Below, in pieces: positions 17,808 to 26,143 of a stretch of DNA of 64,000 bases. The position numbers and the translations under genes were made by a program. Source of the DNA: Actinoallomurus purpureus (GTDB lineage: Bacteria; Actinomycetota; Actinomycetes; Streptosporangiales; Streptosporangiaceae); NCBI RefSeq assembly GCF_024055795.1, contig NZ_JAMXMY010000026.1:1-64000 (forward strand), given 5' to 3'. Numbering within the stretch: the first letter of the stretch is position 1; each line of letters begins with the position of its first letter. The notes below the pieces were generated by a model. It ran no database searches, was not told where the DNA came from, and saw nothing but the letters and a program-made list of their open reading frames with translations.

Positions 17808-18209
17808 TGATTGAATTGAATGCGCCCATTGCAACACTTCGTCCGATTTCGGGAATCTGATCAATTCGACCAGGTAATTACCTGGTGGCGCGTCGGCGTC
17901 CAGCGGAACGCCCGCGATCTCGATCCAGGTGTAGACGCGGTATCCGCCGTGGGATTCGGGGAGCGGGTCGGCGCCCACGACGAGTTGCGCGGGGATCCCG
18001 CAGCGGTGGAGTGCCGCCACGACGAGGGTGTTCTCCCGCATCGGGGCGCAGAAGCCGGCGAACAGCCGTAGCGTCAGGACGATGGGGGTGACGGCCGGGC
18101 GAACGGTGCGGCGCCGCCGAGGTGGCCGGCCCATGCCGGCGATGAGGTCGGGCAGGTCCTGGCGACGCAGACGTAGTGCCGTCCACATCGCGATGATCGT
18201 CGTCGTCAT
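17805..18209 (-). CDS. Transglutaminase-like B2 protein (lasso-peptide-B2 type) with an altered active site
   Basis: 134 residues. Matches the short Transglut_core3 domain of lasso-peptide B2 leader peptidases: RLFAGFCAPMRENTLVVAAL carries the expected cysteine, followed by RCGIPAQLVVGADP and the strand YRVYTWIEIAGVPLDAD. In active B2 enzymes that strand reads AHAWVE with the catalytic histidine; here the position is tyrosine (VYTWIE). A nearby histidine (ESHGG) might substitute, or the protein may be a non-catalytic leader binder. Its ATG overlaps the MauE-thioredoxin stop by four bases. Confidence 0.72.
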   Translation of the reverse strand: MTTTIIAMWTALRLRRQDLPDLIAGMGRPPRRRRTVRPAVTPIVLTLRLFAGFCAPMRENTLVVAALHRCGIPAQLVVGADPLPESHGGYRVYTWIEIAGVPLDADAPPGNYLVELIRFPKSDEVLQWAHSIQS

Positions 18210-18991
18210 GTGGTCACCTGTGAGCCCGGTCGGTGGGAGGGCCTCGTCGCGTTGCGCAGCAGATCACGGATCGCGACCAGGCCATGGGCGGCCTCGGAGA
18301 TCGCGGTGCCGTTCGCGTCGTACGCCACGGCGGCCGGGAACGCTCCACCCGCGGCCTCCACCTCCTCTTCGGCGTCGGCACGCCGGAATCTCACCGGGCA
18401 GTCGGCCATGGCCTCATAGCGGTCGCGCTGGGCCTCGAGGGCAGCGCAGTAGCGGCAGGACTCGGCGGTGAAGATGACGATGTGATCGACGTCGGCCGGT
18501 GCCGGGACGTGGCCGGTGCCGGAGCGGCACCGGAACCAGACGACGGCGGCCCCGGCCGCCCCGAGACCCGCGGCGGCCTGGACGCAGGCGAGCCAGGTCC
18601 GCGGCGGGCCGAGGATGCCGACGAAGGCCGCCACCGCGACGACGGCGCACCCTGCCGCGTGCGCCGTCGTGAACCGGGTGGGGATCCAGCTCCCGAAGCA
18701 CGCGCAACGGCGCCCTCTCATCAGGAGCGCGGCGATCGTGTACGCGGCGAAGACGGCGCCGAGCAGCGCCAGGCGCGCCGGCACGGGCGCCGGGGCCAGC
18801 GCCGCCACCACCGCGAGGCCCTCGGCCACCGTGACCGGGGCGGGGCCCGCGAGCGCCCGTGGGCGGCCCGTCACGGGCCACATGACGCGTGTGGTCTCCC
18901 AGTCGGTGAGCTTGGCGGCGATGCTGAGGGCGAGAACGGCGACGCCGCCGACGAGGACGGCGGCCGAGCACAGGCCGGCGAGCTCTCTCAT
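18206..18991 (-). CDS. MauE/DoxX-like redox membrane protein fused to a thioredoxin-like domain
   Basis: 261 residues. The N-terminal 150 have four to five hydrophobic segments (LVGGVAVLALSIAAKL, TVAEGLAVVAALAPAP, LALLGAVFAAYTIAALLM, AAGCAVVAVAAFVGIL). There are paired cysteines in MRGRRCACFGSW, typical of MauE-type thiol transporters. A C-terminal thioredoxin-like domain carries CRYC in FTAESCRYCAALEAQ. The fusion joins electron transfer across the membrane with a dithiol oxidoreductase, an obvious partner for making or reshuffling disulfides in the 8-cysteine peptide. Overlaps the genes on both sides by four bases (ATGA). Confidence 0.78.
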   Translation of the reverse strand: MRELAGLCSAAVLVGGVAVLALSIAAKLTDWETTRVMWPVTGRPRALAGPAPVTVAEGLAVVAALAPAPVPARLALLGAVFAAYTIAALLMRGRRCACFGSWIPTRFTTAHAAGCAVVAVAAFVGILGPPRTWLACVQAAAGLGAAGAAVVWFRCRSGTGHVPAPADVDHIVIFTAESCRYCAALEAQRDRYEAMADCPVRFRRADAEEEVEAAGGAFPAAVAYDANGTAISEAAHGLVAIRDLLRNATRPSHRPGSQVTT

Positions 18992-19215
18992 ACGGTCTCC
19001 TCCTGATCGATCAACCAGCCCTCCTCGACGCCGGTGTGGAGCTCCGCGGCGAGGGCGGGCGGTGGCGGGCCGGCCGGCGCGGGATCGACGCCGGCGAGCA
19101 GCCCGGCCAACTCGGTACTGATCTGCCGGACGGCCAACCGAGCGCCGTCCAGCACGAAGGCGCCTCCGAACGGCATGGGATGCAGGCTGATGCCGTCCCG
19201 GAGCGTCCAGCTCAT
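18988..19215 (-). CDS. PqqD-like leader-recognition protein
   Basis: 75 residues: MSWTLRDGISLHPMPFGGAF, LDGARLAVRQISTELAGLL, then EEGWLIDQEETV. Size and layout fit the PqqD/RiPP-recognition-element family (two or three short strands, then helices), which binds leader peptides and presents them to modifying enzymes. The gene is hidden as the tail of a long shadow frame. Its ATG overlaps the upstream stop as ATGA and its stop overlaps the next ATG in the same way. Similar small proteins accompany actinobacterial defensin-like clusters, which I recall from family knowledge and cannot confirm here. Confidence 0.7.
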   Translation of the reverse strand: MSWTLRDGISLHPMPFGGAFVLDGARLAVRQISTELAGLLAGVDPAPAGPPPPALAAELHTGVEEGWLIDQEETV

Positions 19216-20960
19216 GACCGTCCTCCCGTGGCCAGCAGGTCGGGGTGGCACGCGGCGGTGACGCAGAGCCGGCGCAGCGCCCGCGCGTCGGCCAGCACTC
19301 GCGTGGAGTCGGCGAGAACGGCGCGGAGGCGGTCGTGCACGATCCACGGGCTGCCGTCGACCTCGGCCAGCAGTGCCGCGCGCCGCTCCGGCGCGGCCAG
19401 GCGGCGGGTGACGAAGGCGGCGGCCAGCAGGCCGTCGCGCTCGTCCGGCGTCACGTCGCCGGGCCGGCGGCCGGCCGGCACCAGGTCGTGCAGCAGGGGC
19501 GCGGCCTGGATGTAACCGTCGCGCCGACGGACCCGGAGGCGACCGTGCCGGGCCAGCAGCACCGCCGCGCCGAGCACCACCGGGTGCGCGCAGACCAGCA
19601 CGGGGTCGATCCTGCGGTCGCCGAGGGCCCGCGGAGGGCGTTCGAGAAGGTCGAGAACGGCCTGCAGGGCCCCGGCGCCGGGCACGGCGTCCGTCGTGTC
19701 GTCGGCGACGGGAAGCAGGTGGCTGGCGGTCTGGGCGGAGGTCACGGCGGCACCGGCCTCGGCGACGGCCGGAGAGATCCAGCCGCCCGGGAGGCCACCG
19801 TCCGGGGAGTGCGCGTGGTCGTGCGGTGTTGCGGGCTCGTCGGTGCGCGGCGGGCGCCAGGCCTGCCACCCGGGCCGGCCGAACAGGGCCGGGAACGGCG
19901 CGGCCATGGTCAGCTGCCGCCATCCGGTGAGGAACCGACCGGGCGTGCCGGCGTCCCCGGTCAGCAGCCTGACGAGCCCCGCCCCGCTGAGCAGCGGGGC
20001 CGCCTCCCACTCGGTGCGCCGGAGAAGCTCCGGGACCGGCGGCCAGGGATCGCCCTCCTCGGCGGCGCCGACCCGGTGGCCGTCGCAAATCCGTCTCCAG
20101 TGGTCCATGCCGTCGACCACCTGAGTGTCGGCGGGGAGCCGTCCGCGACGGCGGTCGAGCACCGGGACGTCCAGATGGACGTGGAGGCGGCACAGCCGTG
20201 CCGGGTCGACCGCGGCCAGGGCCGCCGCGCCGAGCCCGCCGCCGTCGCCGAGCACTCCGCGGCCTCCGGCGGCGGACAGGGCCTCGTCGAGGGCGTGCCG
20301 CAGGGCCCGGCGGACCACCTCGCGCGGGTCGATCGGGCGCCCGAGGATCCGGCGGGCCTGGTCGGCGAGGTCGGCGAGGTCGAGCTCGTCGAGGGTGAGG
20401 CGCTCCCGGCCACCGGACGTGCTCAACGTCGTGCCGCACGCCAGTTGGAAGACCCCTTCGTACGGCGTGAGCGGCATCGGCACCGCCTGCCCGGCCAGTG
20501 CCGCCGCGACGGCGGCGGCCCAGGGAGCGGGCCCGGCTCCGGTCACGTCGGCGGGCTCGGTCGAGAATCGCACCGCGCGGCCCTCCGGACCGTCGGTGAC
20601 GGCGTAGAAGAGCCGCGCCTGCGACAGCGCGCCTCTGCCCAGGGTGCCGGTCGTCGGGTCGGCCCACGTCTGGGCGAGCCGGCCCGCGGAGGCGAACGGG
20701 CCGACGACCACGAGGCCGCCCCGGGCGGCGGAGTCCGCCGCCGGGCCGGGGTCCGCCCCCGCCCTGGGGTCCGCCGCCGGGGAATGGCGCCCGCCGCAGG
20801 AGCAGACCGTCTCGACGACCATCCGCCCGGCCGTGGCCGTGCCGGTGAAGCCGACGGGCGCCCCGCCCGAGGTGCAGCCGGCGGCCCGCGCTCCGGGCGT
20901 GACACCGGTCAGCGTGTCACCCCGAAGGGTCGAATCCGGCAAGCCGTTGCGTTTTCCCAC
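19212..20960 (-). CDS. Degenerate asparagine-synthetase-like protein (lasso-cyclase-related) of the RiPP-like cluster
   Basis: 582 residues. Segments echo class II asparagine synthetases and lasso cyclases: ARLFYAVTDGPEGRAV, PLTPYEGVFQLACGTTL (compare the TPF/YEGV-x-x-LPPG motif) and a helix RRALRHALDEAL leading to the ATP-pyrophosphatase loop. That loop reads GVLGDGGGLGAAALAAV instead of SGGLDSS, so the key serine and aspartate are missing and AMP-forming chemistry is doubtful. No N-terminal cysteine for glutamine amidotransfer is present. It may be a scaffold or a divergent enzyme. The start is uncertain (GTG at 20960 or later GTG codons). First gene of the minus-strand biosynthetic operon. 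Confidence 0.6.
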   Translation of the reverse strand: MGKRNGLPDSTLRGDTLTGVTPGARAAGCTSGGAPVGFTGTATAGRMVVETVCSCGGRHSPAADPRAGADPGPAADSAARGGLVVVGPFASAGRLAQTWADPTTGTLGRGALSQARLFYAVTDGPEGRAVRFSTEPADVTGAGPAPWAAAVAAALAGQAVPMPLTPYEGVFQLACGTTLSTSGGRERLTLDELDLADLADQARRILGRPIDPREVVRRALRHALDEALSAAGGRGVLGDGGGLGAAALAAVDPARLCRLHVHLDVPVLDRRRGRLPADTQVVDGMDHWRRICDGHRVGAAEEGDPWPPVPELLRRTEWEAAPLLSGAGLVRLLTGDAGTPGRFLTGWRQLTMAAPFPALFGRPGWQAWRPPRTDEPATPHDHAHSPDGGLPGGWISPAVAEAGAAVTSAQTASHLLPVADDTTDAVPGAGALQAVLDLLERPPRALGDRRIDPVLVCAHPVVLGAAVLLARHGRLRVRRRDGYIQAAPLLHDLVPAGRRPGDVTPDERDGLLAAAFVTRRLAAPERRAALLAEVDGSPWIVHDRLRAVLADSTRVLADARALRRLCVTAACHPDLLATGGRS

Positions 20961-21117
20961 CGGTCACCCCAAAGAACCAGATCCGGATATCCCGTCGAAT
21001 TTCCCATTCAGCACCGCCCGTCAACTCGAGCTTTCCTGGAAAGTCATCGCGCACTTGGGCAGCACATGACGCCGACATTACCAAGGTCGAACGCCATTGC
21101 CGAGATGCTGCGTAAAT

Positions 21118-21135
21118 TGTCCACTGTTGTGGACA
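21118..21135. promoter_or_regulatory. Palindromic operator candidate in the divergent promoter region of the RiPP-like cluster
   Basis: TGTCCAC-TGTT-GTGGACA is a perfect 7-base inverted repeat, 86 bases upstream of the exporter ATG and in the region between the divergent biosynthetic and export genes. It is well placed to control both. No dedicated regulator is adjacent. Confidence 0.5.
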
Positions 21136-21220
21136 TTCGTGGGCACTCGTCATTTCTCCGGCAGACGTGGCAGACTGCCGGACGGTGACGGATGAGCATG
21201 GCGCGAGGAAAGGCGGCACC

Positions 21221-23050
21221 ATGACGATCAAGGGTCAGTGGCGGCGTTTCTCCGTAATGCGGCGATTGCTGACTTTCGGGGTGGCCCTCGCATGGCGGGC
21301 CGACCGCCGGCGGGTGGCGGCCGTCCTGCTTCTGCAGCTCCTGCAGTCGATCGGCCTGGGCGGCATGCTGCTGGGCGGCCACGGCGTGGCCGACGGGCTT
21401 ATGGGCCCAGCACACGGACACGCCGGCATCACACGAGCCGGAATATCCGCTCTTATCGTCATGGCCCTCTCATTCGTCAACAGCACCCTTAATCTCTTCG
21501 GCCTCCTTCATCAATGCGTCCTTCGTGTCGCCATCGAACGCGACGCGGTGGAGGCGGTGACCGCGGCCACGGCCCGGACGGATCTGCTGGAATTCGAACG
21601 GCCCGGCTTTCACGACACGGTCCGGCTCGCGCTGACGGCGGCCCAGATTCACGCCCCCAATCTGCCGTTCACCGTCATGACCGTGACGCGGACCGTGTTG
21701 ACACTGGCCACGGTGGTGATCGCGCTCGTCGCCATGGCCTGGTGGCTGCTTCCGCTTCTTCTGCTCGCGGCGATCCCGTCGATACGGGTGGCGCTGCTCC
21801 AGCAGCGGGCCCATTTCGACCTCCAGCGAAGTCTCACCGAGAATCAGCGCACCGCCGGATACCTCACCCAGTTGCTCACCGGGAGAGACGAGGCGAAAGA
21901 GCTCCGCGCGTTCGGCCTGGGGCGTACGTTCTTCGACCGGTTGGCGGCCTGTTATGACCGCGCGCTGAGCGCGGAGGTCGCGTTCCGGCGCCGGTTCCTC
22001 GGCAAGGAGATCCGGGCGAGACTGGCGGGGCACGCCATGGCGGCCGCGGCGGTCGGCGGCCTGATCGTCGCGACGGCCTCCGGGGTCATCGGCACGGCGG
22101 TCGCGCTGACTGCGCTCGGCGGCCTGCTGATCGGCGTGCAGCAGGCCATCACGCTCACATCCGTCCTGCGGGCGTCCGGCGATTCCCTGCGCTACCTCGA
22201 TGCGCTCCGGACGTTCACCGAAGGTGCGGCCGGGCCTCCCCCGCCGCCCGCGATCACACGCCGGTCGTTCGACTCCCTGCGGGCCCGGCGGCTCTCCTTC
22301 ACCTACCCCGGCGGCGCCCGTCCCGCGGTGGACGGGGTGTCGATCGACCTGCGCCCCGGCGAGGTGGTCGCCCTCGTCGGGGAGAACGGCTCCGGCAAGA
22401 CGACGCTGACCAAGCTGCTGACCGGGCTCTACGCCCCGGCCGCCGGTGAGCTGCTGGTGGACGGCAGGCCCGTCGCCGCCGCCGAGCTACGGGCGCTGTC
22501 GACGGTGCTGTTCCAGGACTACCTGCACTACAAGCTCTCCGTCGCGGAGAACATCGCGCTCGGCGATCCCGCGTGCCTCGGCGACCGCGGCAAGGTCCTC
22601 GAGGCGGCTCGGCGCGCCGGCGTGACCCCGATCGTCGCGAACCTGCCCGGCGGGTACGACACGCGGCTGGGAGCGGAGTTCACCGGCGGCACGGACCTGT
22701 CCCTCGGGCAGTGGCAGCGGGTCGCGCTGGCCCGGGCCTTCTTCCGGCAGGCACCGCTCGTCGTGCTGGACGAGCCGACGGCGGCCATGGACGCGCGCGC
22801 GGAGGCCGACCTGTTCGCCCGGATCCGGGAGCTGTTCGCCGACCGCGCCGTCCTGCTGATCTCACACCGGTTCTCGAGCGTCCGCTCGGCCGACCGGATC
22901 CATGTGCTGCGCCAGGGAAGGGTCGTCGAAGCGGGGACCCACGACGAGCTGATGGCCGCCGATGGGCTGTACGCCGAATTCTTCCGCATCCAGGCGGCAG
23001 CGTACCTCGACGACCCGGCACCACGTTCGCGATCGATCAAGCCGGTGTGA
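21221..23050 (+). CDS. ABC exporter (fused membrane and ATPase domains), peptide export candidate
   Basis: 609 residues from the ATG at 21221 (AGGAAAGG upstream). The N-terminal exporter membrane domain has five to six hydrophobic segments (for example RVAAVLLLQLLQSIGLGGML, LATVVIALVAMAWWLLPLLL). The ATPase has Walker A GENGSGKTT, an altered signature LSLGQWQRVALAR, Walker B LVVLDEPTAAMD and the histidine switch LLISHRF. No C39 peptidase domain is attached, so leader removal must be done by another enzyme (the S9 or B2 protein). Divergent from the biosynthetic operon and probably exports its product. Confidence 0.85.
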   Translation: MTIKGQWRRFSVMRRLLTFGVALAWRADRRRVAAVLLLQLLQSIGLGGMLLGGHGVADGLMGPAHGHAGITRAGISALIVMALSFVNSTLNLFGLLHQCVLRVAIERDAVEAVTAATARTDLLEFERPGFHDTVRLALTAAQIHAPNLPFTVMTVTRTVLTLATVVIALVAMAWWLLPLLLLAAIPSIRVALLQQRAHFDLQRSLTENQRTAGYLTQLLTGRDEAKELRAFGLGRTFFDRLAACYDRALSAEVAFRRRFLGKEIRARLAGHAMAAAAVGGLIVATASGVIGTAVALTALGGLLIGVQQAITLTSVLRASGDSLRYLDALRTFTEGAAGPPPPPAITRRSFDSLRARRLSFTYPGGARPAVDGVSIDLRPGEVVALVGENGSGKTTLTKLLTGLYAPAAGELLVDGRPVAAAELRALSTVLFQDYLHYKLSVAENIALGDPACLGDRGKVLEAARRAGVTPIVANLPGGYDTRLGAEFTGGTDLSLGQWQRVALARAFFRQAPLVVLDEPTAAMDARAEADLFARIRELFADRAVLLISHRFSSVRSADRIHVLRQGRVVEAGTHDELMAADGLYAEFFRIQAAAYLDDPAPRSRSIKPV

Positions 23051-23258
23051 GATCCCGGGCCGCCCCTGGCGACGCGACGCGGCGGCGCCTCACCGCGGCC
23101 GGTCCGCGGGCTCCCCGCCCGTCTTCCGCGCGGCGAGATTCGACGCGCGTCCGTAGGCGAACGCCCGGACCCGATACGACGCGACCCGCTCCTCGGCCGC
23201 CATCGGTCGTCGGCGACGACCTGCACGGCGCCGCGGAGAGACATCCGATCAATGTGCT

Positions 23259-23274
23259 CGGAGCCGCGGCTCCG
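23259..23274. terminator. Short palindromic hairpin between convergent genes
   Basis: CGGAGCCGCGGCTCCG is fully self-complementary and ends 4 bases from the kinase stop codon, so it would terminate the minus-strand kinase transcript and perhaps the exporter transcript coming from the other side. The rest of the 227-base gap shows nothing recognisable. Confidence 0.5.
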
Positions 23275-23277
23275 GCG

Positions 23278-24834
23278 TCAGCTCACGTGGAAGCCGCCGA
23301 ATATCGGGTCGAGGTACCGCTGCGCGTCCGGCCACTGGTCCGCGGGCATCCGGAAGTAGATCGCGAAGGCACGCCCGCCGACGCGAAAGAACCTGTCGTT
23401 GACGCGCGAGGTCCCGGTCGACCGGTCGTAGGCGAAGCGCAGATCCGCCGCGGGGACGCCGAGGTACGTCACCGGCGTGACCGTGGCCTCCCGGTAGCCG
23501 GAGAAGCTCCGTGGCAGGGCGGCGCTCACCGTCTGCGCCTGGACCTGCGGGTCGCCATCCCAGTAGGTCGTGCCGATCTGCAGCACGAACCGCGTGGAGG
23601 AGTCCTCGTAGAAGACGTTCTCCCCGTCGGCGCGCCTGGACCACGACGCGGGGACCGAGACCGAGAATCCGGACTCCGACCTCGTCGTCCAGTCCCGGGG
23701 GAAGGCGTCCGCGACGGCGGTCGACCGGCCGGCCGCCGGAGATGCCTCGGGGCTCGACCCGCCGGGCTCCGCCGTGCCCGGTGAGCCGGGGAGGCTCGTC
23801 GCGACGCTGGACGTCGCGGCCGGCACATTGGTGCCGGAACGACGGCCCAGCCACCACACGGCCCCGAACGCGGCGACGACCAGAGCCCCGGCGAGCGCGC
23901 CGGCGACCGCTACCATGGCGGGCCTGCGGGACGGAGCCGTCGCCACCGTCGCCACCGCCACCGTCGCCGCCGCCGGCGCGGCCGGTGGCGGTGCGGGGAC
24001 AGGGAGCGTCAAGGCCGCGACGTCGGGGTGTGTCCCCTCGGCGACGGCCGACAGCAGGCGGTCCGCCTCGGCGGCGAGCATCCGATCCGCCGGATCACGG
24101 CGCAGCAGTCCGGCGAGCACGGGCGCCAGCGGACCGGCGTTGCGCGGCGGCGGCGCCTCCTCCGCCAGGATCGCCGCGAGCGTCGAGACCGGCCCGGACC
24201 GCGCGAACGGCGATCGGCCCTCCACAGCCGCGTAAAGGGTGGCGCCCAGCGACCACAGATCGGCGGCGGGCCCGGCGTGCGCGTCTCGAGCGCGCTCGGG
24301 GGCGATGTAGGCGGGCGAGCCCATGAGAACACCGGTGCCGGTCAGCGTCGCGTCGCCCTCCAGCGCCGCGATGCCGAAGTCCGTGATCACGGCGCGGTCC
24401 CCGTCGGCGACGAGGACGTTGCTCGGTTTGATGTCCCGGTGCAGGATGCCGGCGGCGTGGGCCGCGCGCAGCGCGGCGAGCATCTGACGGCCGAGCGCGG
24501 CGACCCGCTGGGGCGGCAGCGGGCCCTCCGCGTCGATCAGGCTCTGCAGCGAGGGGGCGGCCACCAGCTCCATGACGATCCAGGGGCGGCCTTCGTGTTC
24601 GATCACGTCGTGGACCGTGACGGCGCCCGGGGTGCTCAGCCGCGCCGCCGACCTGGCCTCCCGGATTGTCCGCGCGTGCCGCTCGGCCCGCTCGGCCTCG
24701 CCCAGTTCGGGTGGCAGCAGCACCTCTTTGATCGCCACGTCGCGACGGAGGAGTTCGTCGTGGGCGCGCCAGACCGTGCCCATCCCGCCCTGACCGAGCC
24801 GGCCGAGCAATTCATAACGGTCACCGACGCGCAT
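23278..24834 (-). CDS. PknB-type transmembrane Ser/Thr protein kinase
   Basis: 518 residues. Complete Hanks-type kinase domain (about residues 1-270): glycine loop GRLGQGGMGTVW, lysine in DVAIKEV, catalytic loop ILHRDIKPSNVLV, DFGIAAL and the activation-segment GSPAYIAPE. A Pro/Ala-rich linker leads to a single membrane helix (VAVAGALAGALVVAAFGAVWWL). Outside is a Ser/Pro-rich stalk and a globular domain of about 140 residues (GFSVSVPASWSRR onward) that resembles extracellular ligand or protein-binding domains rather than PASTA repeats. It lies next to the RiPP-like cluster but on its own transcript; a link is not shown. Confidence 0.9.
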   Translation of the reverse strand: MRVGDRYELLGRLGQGGMGTVWRAHDELLRRDVAIKEVLLPPELGEAERAERHARTIREARSAARLSTPGAVTVHDVIEHEGRPWIVMELVAAPSLQSLIDAEGPLPPQRVAALGRQMLAALRAAHAAGILHRDIKPSNVLVADGDRAVITDFGIAALEGDATLTGTGVLMGSPAYIAPERARDAHAGPAADLWSLGATLYAAVEGRSPFARSGPVSTLAAILAEEAPPPRNAGPLAPVLAGLLRRDPADRMLAAEADRLLSAVAEGTHPDVAALTLPVPAPPPAAPAAATVAVATVATAPSRRPAMVAVAGALAGALVVAAFGAVWWLGRRSGTNVPAATSSVATSLPGSPGTAEPGGSSPEASPAAGRSTAVADAFPRDWTTRSESGFSVSVPASWSRRADGENVFYEDSSTRFVLQIGTTYWDGDPQVQAQTVSAALPRSFSGYREATVTPVTYLGVPAADLRFAYDRSTGTSRVNDRFFRVGGRAFAIYFRMPADQWPDAQRYLDPIFGGFHVS

Positions 24835-25061
24835 ACCCGTTCGCCTTTCCGCGTAAATGTCCGAGCAAATGTTGGACGGAGCGGGTCTGCCATTGGTTCA
24901 CCGACGGTACGGACACGGGGCCGCTCCGTCGTCGAGTGCGGGCGTGTCGCCCTCCCCGGCCCCGGCCGAACGGCGGTTCTCCCGTTCCTGGCGGAAGGGA
25001 GGCCGCGGGGATGGGCCGTTCCGCCCGGGGCCGGGCCGATGGGGCAGAATGGGACGCACTG

Positions 25062-25124
25062 AGGTGATGGGGCTCACCCGCAACCGCGGCGCCGCCGCTG
25101 ACGGTCCCTGGCGCGATGTCAGGG
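25062..25124 (+). promoter_or_regulatory. Fluoride riboswitch (crcB motif)
   Basis: The aptamer (25062-25110) matches the crcB-motif plan: GGTG at 25063-25066 pairs with CACC at 25075-25078, GCGG (25086-25089) pairs with CCGC (25095-25098), and GATGGGG in the loop can pair with GGTCCC through the conserved TGACGGTCCCT segment (the usual form is TGATGGCCTC). Directly after it, CCCTG (25106-25110) can pair with CAGGG (25120-25124) and would compete with the pseudoknot, a plausible switch. It lies 109 bases upstream of the first crcB start. Fluoride binding should turn on the exporter genes. Confidence 0.78.
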
Positions 25125-25232
25125 AGGTGCCGTGCCGTGAAGGGCCATCGTCGTGACGCGTGTCCGCCGTTCGCCGGGCGCCTCTCGCGTCCGGTTCTGC
25201 ACACTGTTGAGACCCTCACCCGGAAGGACACC

Positions 25233-25793
25233 GTGACCTCACGATTCTCCGACGGATCGGTCGACGGCCGCGCCGATCCGCCGATCGACCCCGACCCCGG
25301 CCCCGGCCTCCGCGACGAGGGCGCCGACGCCCGGGGCGACGTCTTCGCGCTCAGGGCGGCGCCGCGCCGCCAACGCCAGTGGAGCGTCCTGGCGGTGATC
25401 TCGGTCGGCGGCGCGCTGGGCAGCGTCGCGCGCTACCTGATCTCCGAAGCCGTCCCCGTCATGCCCGGCCGCTTCCCCTGGGCCACCTTCCTGATCAACG
25501 TGTCCGGGTGCCTGGCGCTCGGCCTGCTGATGGTGTTCGTGCTCGACGTCTGGCCTCCGAACCGGTATGTCCGTCCCTTCCTCGGCGTCGGATTCCTCGG
25601 CGGCTACACCACCTTCTCCACTTTCGCCGTCGAGGCCAGGAACCTCGCCGGGCACGGCGCGTGGCCCCTCGCCGGCGCGTACGCGCTGGTCAGCCTGGCC
25701 GGTGGCCTGGCCGCGGTCTGGTGCGGGATGATCGTCGCCCGCCTCGTCGCCGGCCTGCCCGTACGGCGGAACCGGGAAGGGGAGCGAGCATGA
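25233..25793 (+). CDS. crcB: Fluoride channel subunit CrcB/Fluc (first copy)
   Basis: 186 residues from the GTG at 25233, which has GGAAGG upstream; an ATG at 25116 is in frame but lies within the riboswitch platform. After a polar N-terminal extension of about 45 residues there are four membrane helices with Fluc hallmarks: [27 protein letters not shown] (pore asparagine) and [15 protein letters not shown] (Phe-box and Na-site region). Exports fluoride as a dimer. Two different copies in one operon suggest a heterodimer. Stop overlaps the next ATG (ATGA). Confidence 0.93.
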   Translation: MTSRFSDGSVDGRADPPIDPDPGPGLRDEGADARGDVFALRAAPRRQRQWSVLAVISVGGALGSVARYLISEAVPVMPGRFPWATFLINVSGCLALGLLMVFVLDVWPPNRYVRPFLGVGFLGGYTTFSTFAVEARNLAGHGAWPLAGAYALVSLAGGLAAVWCGMIVARLVAGLPVRRNREGERA

Positions 25794-26143
25794 GACTGCA
25801 CGGCAGGGCCTGCCGCGTCACGATCTTCATCGGTGAGACCGACCAGTACCACCACAAGCCGCTCTACAGCGAGATCGTTCATCGCGCCCACGCGCGCGGG
25901 CTGGCCGGAGCCAGCGTGTTCCGCGGCATCGAAGGCTACGGCGCCTCCTCCCACATCCACACCAGCCGGATCCTGTCCCTCAGCGAGGACCTCCCGCTGG
26001 CCATCGTGATCGTCGACTCCGAAGAGAAGATCGTCGATTTCCTCCTGGAACTCGACGACCTCATCGACGAGGGACTCGTCATCCTCGACGAGGTCGAGGT
26101 CTACCGGTACGTCGGCCGAGGCACCTACCAGGAGGAGTCGTGA
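25790..26143 (+). CDS. DUF190 (PII-like fold) protein
   Basis: 117 residues: [60 protein letters not shown] and [13 protein letters not shown]. This is the DUF190 family, small PII-like trimers regularly found next to crcB. Function is not settled in the family; a sensor or regulator of the channel is the usual guess. It is flanked by two crcB genes with four-base overlaps on both sides, so the three proteins are made together. Confidence 0.9.
   Translation: MRLHGRACRVTIFIGETDQYHHKPLYSEIVHRAHARGLAGASVFRGIEGYGASSHIHTSRILSLSEDLPLAIVIVDSEEKIVDFLLELDDLIDEGLVILDEVEVYRYVGRGTYQEES

Noticed and set aside
18988-20667. Long minus-strand open frame overlapping the AsnB-like gene
   Set aside because: Arg/Gly/Pro-rich shadow of the real gene in another frame; only its last 75 codons (PqqD-like protein) are supported.
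19245-21188. 647-codon plus-strand open frame opposite the RiPP-like cluster
   Set aside because: Antisense shadow of a high-GC gene with no recognisable domain; the opposite strand carries the coherent operon.
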